Notes: generated by a model from the sequence alone, not told the origin. 64,000 nt of DNA from Robinsoniella peoriensis (GCF_000797495.1 NZ_JTGN01000004.1:401017-465016), one strand, 5' to 3'; counted from the stretch's first letter, positions 8,669 through 17,744 are shown. Translations and numbers: made by a program.

Positions 8669-9541
8669 ATGAAAAAAAAGATGACTGTATTCGATGTTAT
8701 CAATATTATATTTATGCTTCTTGTGCTGATAGTCTGCATCTATCCCTTTTACTGCCTGTTAATCAGTTCATTCAGCGATCCCAAGCAGGCAGAAGGGTGG
8801 TTTTTCATATTTCCCACCAATGTATCGCTGAACAGTTACCGGGAAATCTTTGGCAATAACAGGATACTGCAGCCAATTGTGATTTCCCTGTCAAGAGCAG
8901 TAATTGGAACCGTGATCACGCTGGTGTGCTGCAGCATGTTTGCCTATCTGGTAACCCAGAAAGAGCTGCCATACCGCAAAGGAATCTATAAATTTGTTGT
9001 AGTTACCATGTATCTGAATGCAGGAATGATCCCCTGGGTAATCACCATGGTAACTTATGGATTGAAAAATAATTTCTTTGTGTATGTAATACCTACTGCC
9101 ATGTCAGCGTTTTACATTATACTAATCAAAACATATATTGAAGGAATTCCGGCGGAACTGGAAGAGTCTGCAAGAATGGATGGGGCAGGATTTTTTACCA
9201 CCTTCTTTAAAATAATACTTCCAGTATCAACCCCGATTCTCGGCGCGGTAGCAATGTTCAGTGCGGTTGCCCAGTGGAATTCCTGGTATGATAACCTGAT
9301 GCTGGTGCAGGATAACGGTTTAAAGACACTGCAGCTGATGCTGTATCAGGTAATTCAAAACATGAACGTAGTTATGAATGACCCTAAGACGGCTGGAACG
9401 GCAATGGTAATGAACCGCCCGTCTATTCTGTCGGTACGTTCCGCTATTGCAATGCTCACCATCATTCCTGTCCTGGCAGTATATCCGTTTATGCAAAGGT
9501 ATTTTACAAAAGGAATTATGATGGGAGCAGTGAAAGGCTAA
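8669..9541 (+). CDS. LplC/YtcP-type ABC sugar permease
   Basis: Second inner-membrane permease, 290 residues with about six helices; the EAA loop reads ELEESARMDGAGFFTTFFKIILPVS. I use the ATG at 8669. An upstream GTG at 8624 would add 15 residues encoded by the repeat element, and the equivalent repeat before the GH95 gene is in a different frame, so that extension is unlikely to be protein. The AATGGG just upstream is a mediocre ribosome site supplied by the repeat. It works with the permease at 7570 and the lipoprotein at 5706. Confidence 0.92.
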   Translation: MKKKMTVFDVINIIFMLLVLIVCIYPFYCLLISSFSDPKQAEGWFFIFPTNVSLNSYREIFGNNRILQPIVISLSRAVIGTVITLVCCSMFAYLVTQKELPYRKGIYKFVVVTMYLNAGMIPWVITMVTYGLKNNFFVYVIPTAMSAFYIILIKTYIEGIPAELEESARMDGAGFFTTFFKIILPVSTPILGAVAMFSAVAQWNSWYDNLMLVQDNGLKTLQLMLYQVIQNMNVVMNDPKTAGTAMVMNRPSILSVRSAIAMLTIIPVLAVYPFMQRYFTKGIMMGAVKG

Positions 9542-9582
9542 TACAGCATCGCAGGCGGATCCCGCTATAAAGGGGGTTTAAG

Positions 9583-9688
9583 GTTGAAAGAAAATTACGA
9601 TGCAGAAAGGACGCCACGATGTGATTCTTTCAATCTGTTTGATTGTGGCAGTATTGCAGCTTGCCTGCAATATGCAATGGGAATAAAT
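9583..9688 (+). repeat. Two-hairpin leader repeat, copy B
   Basis: GTTGAAAGAA (9583-9592) pairs with TTCTTTCAA (9625-9633); TATTGCAG (9652-9659) pairs with CTGCAATA (9665-9672). TGCAATGGG and ATG (9689) follow. The first 35 codons of the longest frame of the GH95 gene lie in this repeat and are probably untranslated. Confidence 0.8.
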
Positions 9689-12037
9689 ATGAATAACAGA
9701 GATATATTATGGTATCGGCAGCCGGCAAAGAAGTGGATTGAGGCGCTGCCCCTGGGAAATGGCAGAATAGGGGCTATGGTATATGGAGGCGGGCTTTCGG
9801 AGCGGATCCAGATTGATGAATCTACGTTCTGGTCAGGAGAACCTTCTTCGGAAAACAACCGTCCTGGTACAAAAGAGCTGTTAGGTCAGATACGGCAGGT
9901 TTTATTAAATAAGGATTATGAAAAGGCAGATCATCTTGGCAGAAATCTAACCGGAAATAAAAATAATTATGGAACCAATATGCCTGTGGGGGAATTAGAA
10001 TTAGACCTGTGTATGGAGGGGGATGAATGTAAGGCGTCTGATTTACGAAGAAGCCTGGATATCAGTGCCGGTATTGCAAATACAGAATTTACTATTCATA
10101 ACAATCCATTTGTCCGGGAAGTATTCGTATCCGGTCCCCACCAGATCGTATTGATGAAGTTTTATTCCTGGCAAAAAGTAAAATTTCAGATTAAAATCCG
10201 TTATGACGGAATCGGAAATAATACCGGAATAACAGGAATAGAAGATGAGGATTACCTGATTAACGGGGATGCATTGGAGGATCTCCACAGTGATGGAAAA
10301 TGCGGTGTTCATTTAAACGGCAGAATCCGTGTCCTGACCGATGGGAAATCCAGATATGAATCCGGGTGTATTGTAATAGATCAGGCGACGGCAATAGAGC
10401 TGCGGATGGGGCTGGCAACCAATATGTTTATGGATGACGCGGATCATATGGTAAAAGAACAGCTGAATGCAGTGCAGAGCCAAACTTATGAAGAGCTAAA
10501 GGAAATCCATATTCGTGACGTGAAGGATCGGTATCGTAGAATGGATATCCGGTTGGAGGGCGGGAAAGAAACAGCTGTGGCAGAGAGAAAAACCGCAGGA
10601 ATGGCAGAACCAGATACAGCCGTTCCTTGGAATCTTCCTACCGATGAAAGAATCGAACAGGCAGCAGCAGGTGCAAGTGACCCTGATCTGTATGCCCTCA
10701 TGTTCCAATACGGAAGATATCTGCTGATCGCTTCCTCCAGGGAAGACGCACCTCTTCCCACTCATATGGGTGGTATCTGGAATGATAACATTTACAATCG
10801 GATAGACTGTACCCAGGACATGCATATTGATATGAATATACAGATGCAGTACTGGCTGGCAGGTGCCTGCAACCTTACGGAAGCATACTGGCCGTTATTT
10901 CACTGGCTGGAGCAGACGCTGGTCCCCTCCGGCAAAAAGACAGCCAGGGAAGCATATGGGGTGAAGGGATGGACTGCCCATGTAACGTCAAACCCCTGGG
11001 GTTTCACTTCACTTGGTTGGTCTTATAACTGGGGTGTCTTCTCCTTTGGGGGTGCGTGGACAGCCGCGCTGTTATGGGATTATTACGAGTTTACAAAAGA
11101 CAGGGCATTCCTGAAAGATTTCGCGTATCCGATTCTGGAAGGTGCAGCTCAGTTTGCAGTGGATTATTTATTTTTTGATGAAGTTACCGGGTGGTATATG
11201 ACAGGACCCTCCTATTCTCCGGAAAATCAATTCTCCATAGATGGTAAAAACTATTTTCTGTCCCTGTCCACCACCTGCGATGTAGTGCTGGTCAGGGAGA
11301 TTCTGGAAATTGCAAGAAAAGCTTCAAAGGAACTGGAGAGCGCCGACCTGGAATTGGTGGGGCGCATAGATCAAATATTGCCAAAGCTTCCGCCTTATCA
11401 AATCGGAAAAAAAGGGCAGATTCAGGAATGGATGGAAGATTTTGAAGAACCGATTCCAAATCACAGGCATACTTCCCATCTGCTGGGGCTGTATCCATTT
11501 CATCAGATTGATGCCCGGGCAGACCAGGATTTAAAGCATGCGGCTCAGAAGACATTAGAGCTGAGGTATGAAAATTTTGAAATCACATCCTGGGGAATGG
11601 CGATGCTTGTGGGATATCATGCCAGAATGAACGATGGGGAACAGGCTTGGAAAATACTGAATGATACGGTTAAGAGACTGGTAAAACCTAATCTGGCATC
11701 GGTTATGAGCGATGAGACATCCATGTGGTGCGGTACCTGGGAACTGGATGGAAATACCGGAATTACAGCAGGGATCGGTGAGATGCTGTTACAGAGCTTT
11801 GAAGATCAGGTAGTAGTTCTGCCGGCACTTCCGGCGGATTGGAAGCATGGGCATTTGAAAGGCAGCCGTATCAGAGGCGGACATACCGCAGATGTTGAAT
11901 GGGAAAATGGAAAGCTCATATCATTTCAGATAATGGGAGCGTGCAGTGATAAAAAGAGAATCCGCTATGGTGAAAAAGAGATGGAGGTCCAGCTGCAGGA
12001 GGGCGTTTGGGCAATATTAGATCAGTTGAAGGATTAG
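9689..12037 (+). CDS. GH95-family glycoside hydrolase (alpha-L-fucosidase/galactosidase type)
   Basis: Cytosolic enzyme of 782 residues: N-terminal GH95 beta-sandwich (WYRQPAKKWIEALPLGNGRIGAMVYGG) followed by an (alpha/alpha)6 barrel. Landmarks are GGIWNDN, the PSYSPEN acid loop, HRHTSHLLGLYP and the C-terminal beta domain with LPALPADW. GH95 enzymes invert alpha-1,2-fucosyl or alpha-L-galactosyl bonds. The N-x-N pair usually found before the QMNYW motif reads D381-M-N383 here, so specificity is uncertain. No signal peptide: it should act on imported oligosaccharides. ATG 9689 is preferred; the frame opens earlier, at 9584, but inside a repeat. A GH2 gene follows after 74 bp. Confidence 0.88.
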   Translation: MNNRDILWYRQPAKKWIEALPLGNGRIGAMVYGGGLSERIQIDESTFWSGEPSSENNRPGTKELLGQIRQVLLNKDYEKADHLGRNLTGNKNNYGTNMPVGELELDLCMEGDECKASDLRRSLDISAGIANTEFTIHNNPFVREVFVSGPHQIVLMKFYSWQKVKFQIKIRYDGIGNNTGITGIEDEDYLINGDALEDLHSDGKCGVHLNGRIRVLTDGKSRYESGCIVIDQATAIELRMGLATNMFMDDADHMVKEQLNAVQSQTYEELKEIHIRDVKDRYRRMDIRLEGGKETAVAERKTAGMAEPDTAVPWNLPTDERIEQAAAGASDPDLYALMFQYGRYLLIASSREDAPLPTHMGGIWNDNIYNRIDCTQDMHIDMNIQMQYWLAGACNLTEAYWPLFHWLEQTLVPSGKKTAREAYGVKGWTAHVTSNPWGFTSLGWSYNWGVFSFGGAWTAALLWDYYEFTKDRAFLKDFAYPILEGAAQFAVDYLFFDEVTGWYMTGPSYSPENQFSIDGKNYFLSLSTTCDVVLVREILEIARKASKELESADLELVGRIDQILPKLPPYQIGKKGQIQEWMEDFEEPIPNHRHTSHLLGLYPFHQIDARADQDLKHAAQKTLELRYENFEITSWGMAMLVGYHARMNDGEQAWKILNDTVKRLVKPNLASVMSDETSMWCGTWELDGNTGITAGIGEMLLQSFEDQVVVLPALPADWKHGHLKGSRIRGGHTADVEWENGKLISFQIMGACSDKKRIRYGEKEMEVQLQEGVWAILDQLKD

Positions 12038-12111
12038 GGCATGTCTGAAAAATCATTGCATCTATCTGCACGTCCCACTTTGCGGGTTAGATCTGAACAG
12101 GAGAACTCAAA

Positions 12112-14520
12112 ATGATAGAATTAAATTTAAATGGAACCTGGGAAATGAGAGCCAGGGGAGAAGAAAGATGGATTCCTGCAGTGGTACCCGGATCCGTATA
12201 TGAAGATCTGCTGCGGGAAGGAGAGATACAGGATCCCTTTTACCGGGATCATGAAGCGGGAGCCAAAGCAGTTTCCGAAAAAGATTACGATTACAGGCGC
12301 AGGTTTCTGGTGAGTCCTGAATTGTTAAGCATGGACAGTATCCAGCTGGAATGTCAGGGGATTGATACCATTGCAGACATTCATATTAATGGAATATTGG
12401 TGCGGCATTGTGAAAATATGCATATGGTGCTGGAAGCAGAGGTAAAAGCAGCGTTAAGAATGGGAGAAAATGAAATTACCGTATCCTTTACCTCACCTTA
12501 CAGACAAATCGAGAACATAAAAGCAAAACATCCTTATATGGATCTGGACCGTCACCTCTTCCAGGCAAAAATGCAGATGAGAAAAGCAGCCTGTATGTTT
12601 GGATGGGACTGGGGACCTGAACTTGCAGATATGGGAATCTGGCGTCCGATTTCCCTCAAAGGATACCGGGCTGGCAGGATTCAGGAACTGCAGATCCGAC
12701 AGAACCACCGGTTTGGAAAAGTAGAGTTGGTTTGTGATATAGAATGGGAGACCTTTTTGCCGGATACGAAGTGCGGGATCAGTATTTTATCCCCAGAGGG
12801 CGAAGTGCTCTGTGAAGAGGCAGCTGTTGATGGACACCTGACCTGTATGATAGAAAATCCCCGGCTTTGGTGGTGCATTAATTATGGAGAACAGCCGCGC
12901 TATATCGTATGTGCAAAGCTGTGGCATGAAAATGAAATCGTTCATATGCTGGAAAAGAAAATAGGACTGCGTACCCTGACAGTGAAACAGGAAAAAGACT
13001 GCTTTGGTGAAACATTTCATTTTGTAATCAATGATGTTGAAGTCTTTGCAAAGGGCGCAGACTACATACCGGAAGACAGCCTGTTTGGAAGAATACGGGA
13101 AGAAAAATCACGGCAGCTCATTGACAGCTGTATAAAAGCAAACTTTAACATGATTCGAATCTGGGGCGGAGGAGTATACCCCGCAGAAGCATTTCTGGAT
13201 TATTGCGATCAGACCGGTATAATGGTATGGCAGGATTTTATGTTTGCCAATATCGTTACGATCTGGGAAGGAGATGAACGGGCAAATATGGAGGCAGAGG
13301 TAGTTCAGCTTACCAGAAGACTGCAGCATCATCCCTGTATTGCATTGCTTTGCGGAAATAATGAAACGGAGCTGATGGTCTGGGACACGATGGAACAGAA
13401 ATATAAAGATATGTATGTACAGCAGTTTGAAGTGGATATGAAAGCCCTGGTCTCAAAAGAAGCACCGGATATCTTCTATTGGCCCAGTTCTCCGTCTTCT
13501 TCCGGAAGTATGCAGGACGTGGAAAATATGGATATAGGGGATACCCATGACTGGAACGTCTGGCATGGACAGAAACCATTTACGTATTTCCGGACAACTT
13601 TTCCCCGCTTTAACTCTGAATTTGGATTGCAGTCCTTTCCCTGCATGAAGACAATCGAAAGCTTTACCTTACCGGAAGACAGAAATATATTTTCTTATGT
13701 AATGGAGGGCCATCAGAAGAGTAAAAACGGAAATGAAGTGATAAATACTTATATTGCACAATATTTTAAGTTTCCAAAAGACTTTGCATCCTTTGTTTAT
13801 CTTTCACAGATGATTCAGCTGGAGGGCATTCGTTATGGGGTGGAGCATTGGCGGAGAAACCGTAATGACTGCCGCTGCATGGGGGCGTTATTCTGGCAGA
13901 TCAATGACTGCTGGCCGGTTGCCTCCTGGGCAAGCATCGACTGCTTCGGAAGATGGAAGGCACTGCAATATGGAGCGAAGCGTTTCTTTGAGCCGGTACT
14001 TGCCTCTGCCTGTGAAGAGGGGACAAAAGTAGAACTCCATCTTACGAATGAGACACTGGTGAAGGTACAGGGAACTTTAAAGTGGCAGCTGCGCCACGTG
14101 GAGCGGGGGCTTATCAAAGAAGAGGAGTTTCTGTGTTCGGTAGAAAGGCTGCATTCTGAGTGTATCAAAGTAATAGATTTTCAGGAGGAATTGCAGCAAG
14201 AGGAAGATTACCGCAGATATTATGCAGCATATGTCTTTACCATGGAGGAGAAAACAATTGGAAGCGGAACAGTTATCTTTAAGCCTGCAAAACATTTTGA
14301 TTTCCAAAAGCCAGAGATTCACTGTGAAAAGCTGGACGGAAATACCTACCGGATTACCGCAGGGCAGTTCTGCAAATTTGTAGAAATCAGTTTTCAGGAG
14401 GATTTGTTGCTAAGTGACAACTATTTTGATCTGGTTCCGGGTATGGAGAAGATCATCACGACAGATAGACAGACCCGGGAAATACCGGTGATAACCAGTC
14501 TGTATGACAGCTATGATTAA
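12112..14520 (+). CDS. GH2 beta-mannosidase-type glycosidase
   Basis: 802-residue cytosolic GH2 enzyme: jelly-roll (about 1-170), Ig-like domain, TIM barrel (about 280-590), and C-terminal beta domains. GGGVYPAEAFLDYCDQTGIMVWQDFMF and CGNNE (acid/base E418) are characteristic of GH2 mannosidases; NSEFG supplies the nucleophile E503. It releases non-reducing beta-mannose, for example from N-glycan cores or mannan oligosaccharides. No signal peptide. AGGAG (12099-12103) lies eight bases before ATG; a small stem (ATCTA 12060-12064 with TAGAT 12088-12092) precedes it. Last gene of the operon. Confidence 0.92.
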   Translation: MIELNLNGTWEMRARGEERWIPAVVPGSVYEDLLREGEIQDPFYRDHEAGAKAVSEKDYDYRRRFLVSPELLSMDSIQLECQGIDTIADIHINGILVRHCENMHMVLEAEVKAALRMGENEITVSFTSPYRQIENIKAKHPYMDLDRHLFQAKMQMRKAACMFGWDWGPELADMGIWRPISLKGYRAGRIQELQIRQNHRFGKVELVCDIEWETFLPDTKCGISILSPEGEVLCEEAAVDGHLTCMIENPRLWWCINYGEQPRYIVCAKLWHENEIVHMLEKKIGLRTLTVKQEKDCFGETFHFVINDVEVFAKGADYIPEDSLFGRIREEKSRQLIDSCIKANFNMIRIWGGGVYPAEAFLDYCDQTGIMVWQDFMFANIVTIWEGDERANMEAEVVQLTRRLQHHPCIALLCGNNETELMVWDTMEQKYKDMYVQQFEVDMKALVSKEAPDIFYWPSSPSSSGSMQDVENMDIGDTHDWNVWHGQKPFTYFRTTFPRFNSEFGLQSFPCMKTIESFTLPEDRNIFSYVMEGHQKSKNGNEVINTYIAQYFKFPKDFASFVYLSQMIQLEGIRYGVEHWRRNRNDCRCMGALFWQINDCWPVASWASIDCFGRWKALQYGAKRFFEPVLASACEEGTKVELHLTNETLVKVQGTLKWQLRHVERGLIKEEEFLCSVERLHSECIKVIDFQEELQQEEDYRRYYAAYVFTMEEKTIGSGTVIFKPAKHFDFQKPEIHCEKLDGNTYRITAGQFCKFVEISFQEDLLLSDNYFDLVPGMEKIITTDRQTREIPVITSLYDSYD

Positions 14521-14576
14521 GCTGCCCGTTAATATTATGCCTGAATTTGAACACGGATATAATGATTTTTCAGCCA

Positions 14577-14680
14577 TATTTATTCCCATTTTGCAGGCAA
14601 GCCTGCAATACTGCCACAATCAAACGGGTTGAAAGAATCGCATAGTGGCATCCTTTCTGTATCGTAATTTTCTTTCACAC
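14577..14680 (-). repeat. Two-hairpin leader repeat, copy C (reversed)
   Basis: Read on the minus strand it matches copies A and B: the TTGAAAGAA-type arm (14676-14670 side), the partner arm at 14637-14628, the second stem TTGCAGG/CCTGCAA (14591-14607), then TGGGAATAAAT and an ATG at 14576. Here the ATG leads only into a short frame running against the GH2 gene, so this copy has no evident client gene. Confidence 0.75.
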
Positions 14681-14822
14681 TTTATTTTCTGAAGATATCT
14701 TTCCATTCTACTTCTTATCTTAATCTCAAGCCGTTTAACAGATCGTGACAAAGAACGTATCTGTCAGACGGCTTATCTGGTACAGTACACAGAAATGATA
14801 TTTTATACTTGAAAAGATTTTC

Positions 14823-14851
14823 TTGACATTCCAATTAGACAAATGTATAAT
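14823..14851 (+). promoter_or_regulatory. Consensus sigma-A promoter of the traX-blaI-blaR1 operon
   Basis: Perfect TTGACA (14823-14828), 17 bp spacer, perfect TATAAT (14846-14851). The spacer contains AGACAAATGT, related to the palindrome just downstream. Confidence 0.9.
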
Positions 14852-14858
14852 TCAAATA

Positions 14859-14870
14859 AGACAATTGTCT
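14859..14870. promoter_or_regulatory. Candidate BlaI operator
   Basis: AGACAATTGTCT is a perfect 12 bp palindrome at the expected transcription start, with the ACA-N2-TGT core known for BlaI/CopY-family operators. A degenerate second site overlaps the promoter spacer (AGACAAATGT, 14837-14846). Autoregulation by the BlaI protein at 15729 is inferred. Confidence 0.65.
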
Positions 14871-14891
14871 AATAAGAAAGAAGGTGTAAAT

Positions 14892-15716
14892 ATAAATACA
14901 AGAAAAATAAAAATAATTGCGGTACTTGCTATGCTGACCGATCATTTAATCTGTCAGTACTATGGTCCTGATTTTTTCTGTGTCAGGGATGTGGTAAGAG
15001 GAAACCTGTATGATTTCTTTGGAAGCTTTCCGGCAATAGAGGGAATAGCAATTAGATGTATTCAGGCACTGGCTTATTCAGTGGGAATCATCGGCAGAAT
15101 GGCGGCAGTCCTGTTTTTCTTTCTGCTGGCAAATGGATTTCAACACACGAAAGATGTAAGAAAATATATCGGAAGGCTCCTGTTTTTCGGTGTGCTTGCT
15201 CAAATACCATATACGTTATTTGGTGAAGGCCATCTGATACCAATAACCGAAATGCGGTTTAACATTATGTTCACTATGGCAGTGGATTTATTCGCTCTCT
15301 GGTGCAGCCGGCGCCTAAAATCCAGGCCGGTAATTGCCGCAATGGTGGTTCTGTTCCTTACATGGGTTACAGTAAAACTGGATCTGGAATATTCTTACCA
15401 GTGTGTTGCATATGTGTTTTTCTTCTATTACAGCAGGAATTTGAGCAAAGCAAAACGGGGTACTATCGGCGTTCTGCTAGCAGCAGGACTTCAGCTTTGG
15501 CGTTTCCAAAGTTTTCTATTTGATTTTGATATCCGGATGGTTACTACAATCGGAATGTACATAGCAGGGCATTGTCTTGCGGTTTTGCTAACTTTAAAGT
15601 ACAATGGAGAAAAAGGAAAACAATCCAAAGCATTTCAATATTTCTTTTACGGATTTTATCCCGGACATCTTCTGGTGCTGGGATTGATACAGATGATGCT
15701 TTATCGAGTTGGTTAG
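14892..15716 (+). CDS. TraX-family membrane protein
   Basis: About 274 residues with seven or eight membrane helices. KIIAVLAMLTDHL at the N-terminus is the TraX/acyltransferase-like signature; relatives include F-pilin acetylase TraX and many chromosomal proteins of unknown role. Start unresolved: the frame opens with the TTG inside the -35 box, which cannot be a start. AAGAAGGTG (14878-14886) points to an ATA at 14892, a very rare start codon; otherwise the TTG at 14865 inside the operator. There is no nearby ATG. It lies 12 bp before the BlaI gene and shares its promoter, so its expression appears tied to BlaR1 signalling. Confidence 0.75.
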   Translation: MNTRKIKIIAVLAMLTDHLICQYYGPDFFCVRDVVRGNLYDFFGSFPAIEGIAIRCIQALAYSVGIIGRMAAVLFFFLLANGFQHTKDVRKYIGRLLFFGVLAQIPYTLFGEGHLIPITEMRFNIMFTMAVDLFALWCSRRLKSRPVIAAMVVLFLTWVTVKLDLEYSYQCVAYVFFFYYSRNLSKAKRGTIGVLLAAGLQLWRFQSFLFDFDIRMVTTIGMYIAGHCLAVLLTLKYNGEKGKQSKAFQYFFYGFYPGHLLVLGLIQMMLYRVG

Positions 15717-15728
15717 GAGGATACAGAC

Positions 15729-16097
15729 ATGAAAAAATTACCGGATGCGGAATTTGAAGTTATGAAACAGGTGTGGGAATGTGAACAGCCGGTCACGGCT
15801 CCCATGCTAATGGAAAGAATGGAGGAAAAAGGCTGGAAGGCACAGACGCTGATCAGCCTGTTGATCCGACTGACAGAACGGGGGTTTCTAAGAAGTGAGA
15901 AAAGAGGCAGGGAGCGGATATACTGGACCCAGATTCAAAGAGACGAATATCTGGCATTTGAAACCCAGAACTTTGTAGAAACCCATCACAGTAATTCTAT
16001 CAGCAGCTTGATGGCATCGCTGTATGATGGGGGAAAGCTTGATGACAACAGTATTGGGGAACTGGAGGCATGGCTGGCCGATTTGGAAAAGAGGTGA
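15729..16097 (+). CDS. BlaI/MecI/CopY-family repressor
   Basis: 122-residue winged-helix protein: LPDAEFEVMKQVWECEQPVTAPML at the N-terminus is the BlaI/MecI signature, followed by the recognition helix (QTLISLLIRLTERGFL) and a C-terminal dimerisation helix, which in the family contains the cleavage site for the cognate protease. It is followed 10 bp later by the membrane metalloprotease. By precedent it represses its own operon through the palindrome at 14859-14870. Confidence 0.93.
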   Translation: MKKLPDAEFEVMKQVWECEQPVTAPMLMERMEEKGWKAQTLISLLIRLTERGFLRSEKRGRERIYWTQIQRDEYLAFETQNFVETHHSNSISSLMASLYDGGKLDDNSIGELEAWLADLEKR

Positions 16098-16107
16098 AAC
16101 ATACCGG

Positions 16108-17580
16108 ATGTTTGATTTATTAATTTCTCTTATCATTTCTTCTGTTTTAATGACTGCAGCAGCGGGGATATTATTAATTGTATTGCGTAATGACCTGCTG
16201 CAGTGGGTAGCTCCTTCCGGGCGGGCACTTTTATGGATGGTTTTAATCGCCGGATTGTTATTTCCTATGAAGCCTGTTGTATTTACTCCCATGGTGGAAG
16301 TAAAAGCGCCGGAATTTTTACAGAGTACATCCGTATTTAAGTCTGCAGAAGCTTTTACGCAGGATCGGGGGGCAGAAAAAGAAAACTATACATCTGGGGG
16401 AGTCACAACTCAGACCGGTTCATCTTTGGATTATGGGGTGCTTCTGTTCTGGGGAATCGTTGTGGTCTGGATATCAGGAGTGATGGTGGTGACAGTCCGG
16501 GGGCTTGGGAAATGGGTTTCTTTTCGGAACATGCAACGCAGATGGTGCCAGGAAATTAACGATCCATGGATGGATAAATGCCTGGAAGCAGCAGGCAGGC
16601 CCCTTGGTATAAAAAAATGCCGGAAGATATACCGTTGTCCTTTTGTGGAAACGGCTTTGCTTACCGGTCTTATTCACCCTGTTATTCTGGTACCGGAGAA
16701 AAACTATACCGAATTGGAAACAATTTTGATTTTACGCCATGAACTGGCACATTATATGAGATGGGATCTGTGGGGGAGAACAATTGCGGCTCTGGCATCA
16801 GCTTTACATTGGTTCAATCCTGCCGTTCGTTGGATATGCAGGGAATATATGCATCAATGTGAACTTGCATGTGATACACTTGTTTTAAATCAGGCAGATA
16901 AAGGACTGCGGTTTCAATATGCGTCGATTCTCATTGGTGCGGCAAGGACACCCGTCAAAAAATATCCCGTGTCGGTAGGTTTTCGCCTATCGGGGAATTT
17001 AGTTCATATGAAAGAACGTATCCGTGAGACTACAGAACATCTGCCCAAGAAGAAAGGAATACTGCCAGTCGCTGTTTTATGCAGTCTGGTACTGTGCTCC
17101 GGATCTGTTATGGCACTTGCACAGGACAAAGAGGGAGCAGATATTTTTCCGTACCAATCCATATCAGGAGGTATCGCAATCGTCTCTGATATAATGGGTG
17201 GTATCCAATCAGAAGCATATCCGGATACAGATTCTGATCCGGTAAAAGTACCCGAGGGTTATAAAGAGGTAAATGCAAATGTGGATGATGAAGGGATAAC
17301 CTATCGTCTGGTTGCTGCCTTGTATGAGCAGGAAGGTATGGATATCCGCAATGATAAAATGGCAATCCGAATGAATAACGAGGATCTGGCATTGATAGAT
17401 CCCAATGAGAAAATTCCGGTCAGCCCCATGACAGGAGGGACGCCGCCCTGGCTGGTAAAGGCGTATGTAAATGGCCGGGATGTTTGGGAGCTTATAAAGT
17501 ACGGGTCAGATATGTCCGAAATAAAACAGAAGATCAGCAATGCTCTGATGGAAGCAGTAGGCGGAGACTATGACAGTTAA
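16108..17580 (+). CDS. BlaR1-like M56 membrane metallopeptidase
   Basis: 490 residues from ATG 16108 (GAGGTG upstream; an earlier in-frame ATG at 16024 lies inside blaI). Four membrane helices: two near the N-terminus, one near 115-135, one at about 315-335. Between them is the cytosolic gluzincin domain with H211-E-L-A-H215 and the downstream ELACD glutamate. In BlaR1/MecR1 this domain is activated by an external sensor and triggers repressor cleavage. The external C-terminal part here is only about 150 residues, with no penicillin-binding SxxK domain recognisable, so the signal is not simply a beta-lactam. An in-frame TAA ends it; the frame stays open for 30 further codons. Confidence 0.9.
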   Translation: MFDLLISLIISSVLMTAAAGILLIVLRNDLLQWVAPSGRALLWMVLIAGLLFPMKPVVFTPMVEVKAPEFLQSTSVFKSAEAFTQDRGAEKENYTSGGVTTQTGSSLDYGVLLFWGIVVVWISGVMVVTVRGLGKWVSFRNMQRRWCQEINDPWMDKCLEAAGRPLGIKKCRKIYRCPFVETALLTGLIHPVILVPEKNYTELETILILRHELAHYMRWDLWGRTIAALASALHWFNPAVRWICREYMHQCELACDTLVLNQADKGLRFQYASILIGAARTPVKKYPVSVGFRLSGNLVHMKERIRETTEHLPKKKGILPVAVLCSLVLCSGSVMALAQDKEGADIFPYQSISGGIAIVSDIMGGIQSEAYPDTDSDPVKVPEGYKEVNANVDDEGITYRLVAALYEQEGMDIRNDKMAIRMNNEDLALIDPNEKIPVSPMTGGTPPWLVKAYVNGRDVWELIKYGSDMSEIKQKISNALMEAVGGDYDS

Positions 17581-17673
17581 GAAGCGTTCAGTAATGCAGC
17601 GAGAGAAAAAATTACCCAGAAGATAGGAAATTTAGGAGATTTTGTAGAATTAGATATTTTGAACCGAGAATAA
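17581..17673 (+). pseudogene. In-frame continuation after the M56 peptidase stop
   Basis: Directly after TAA (17578-17580) the same frame runs 30 sense codons to a TAA at 17671. It encodes an amphipathic, charged stretch (EAFSNAAREKITQKIG, then LGDFVELDILNRE) that looks like the natural end of the sensor domain. This may be a truncating nonsense mutation or suppressed readthrough; a sequencing error cannot be excluded. Confidence 0.45.
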
Positions 17674-17715
17674 TAAAAAAGGCAATAAATTTGTATGAGT
17701 TTTCAGTAAAAATAC

Positions 17716-17744
17716 TAGACAAAATCCTCATTTGGAACTAATAT
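17716..17744 (+). promoter_or_regulatory. Promoter of the small coiled-coil gene
   Basis: TAGACA (17716-17721), 17 bp, TAATAT (17739-17744), about 43 bp ahead of the start codon. Confidence 0.6.

Noticed and set aside
9584..9688. 35-residue N-terminal extension of the GH95 protein
   Set aside because: Encoded by the two-hairpin repeat; the same repeat at 8561 is read in another frame, so the sequence is not conserved as protein.
14410..14619. Minus-strand frame starting in repeat copy C
   Set aside because: It overlaps the end of the GH2 gene on the opposite strand and has no recognisable domain; the start context comes from the repeat.
14823..14864. TTG at 14823 as the TraX start
   Set aside because: It is the -35 hexamer of a consensus promoter, so it would lie upstream of the transcript.
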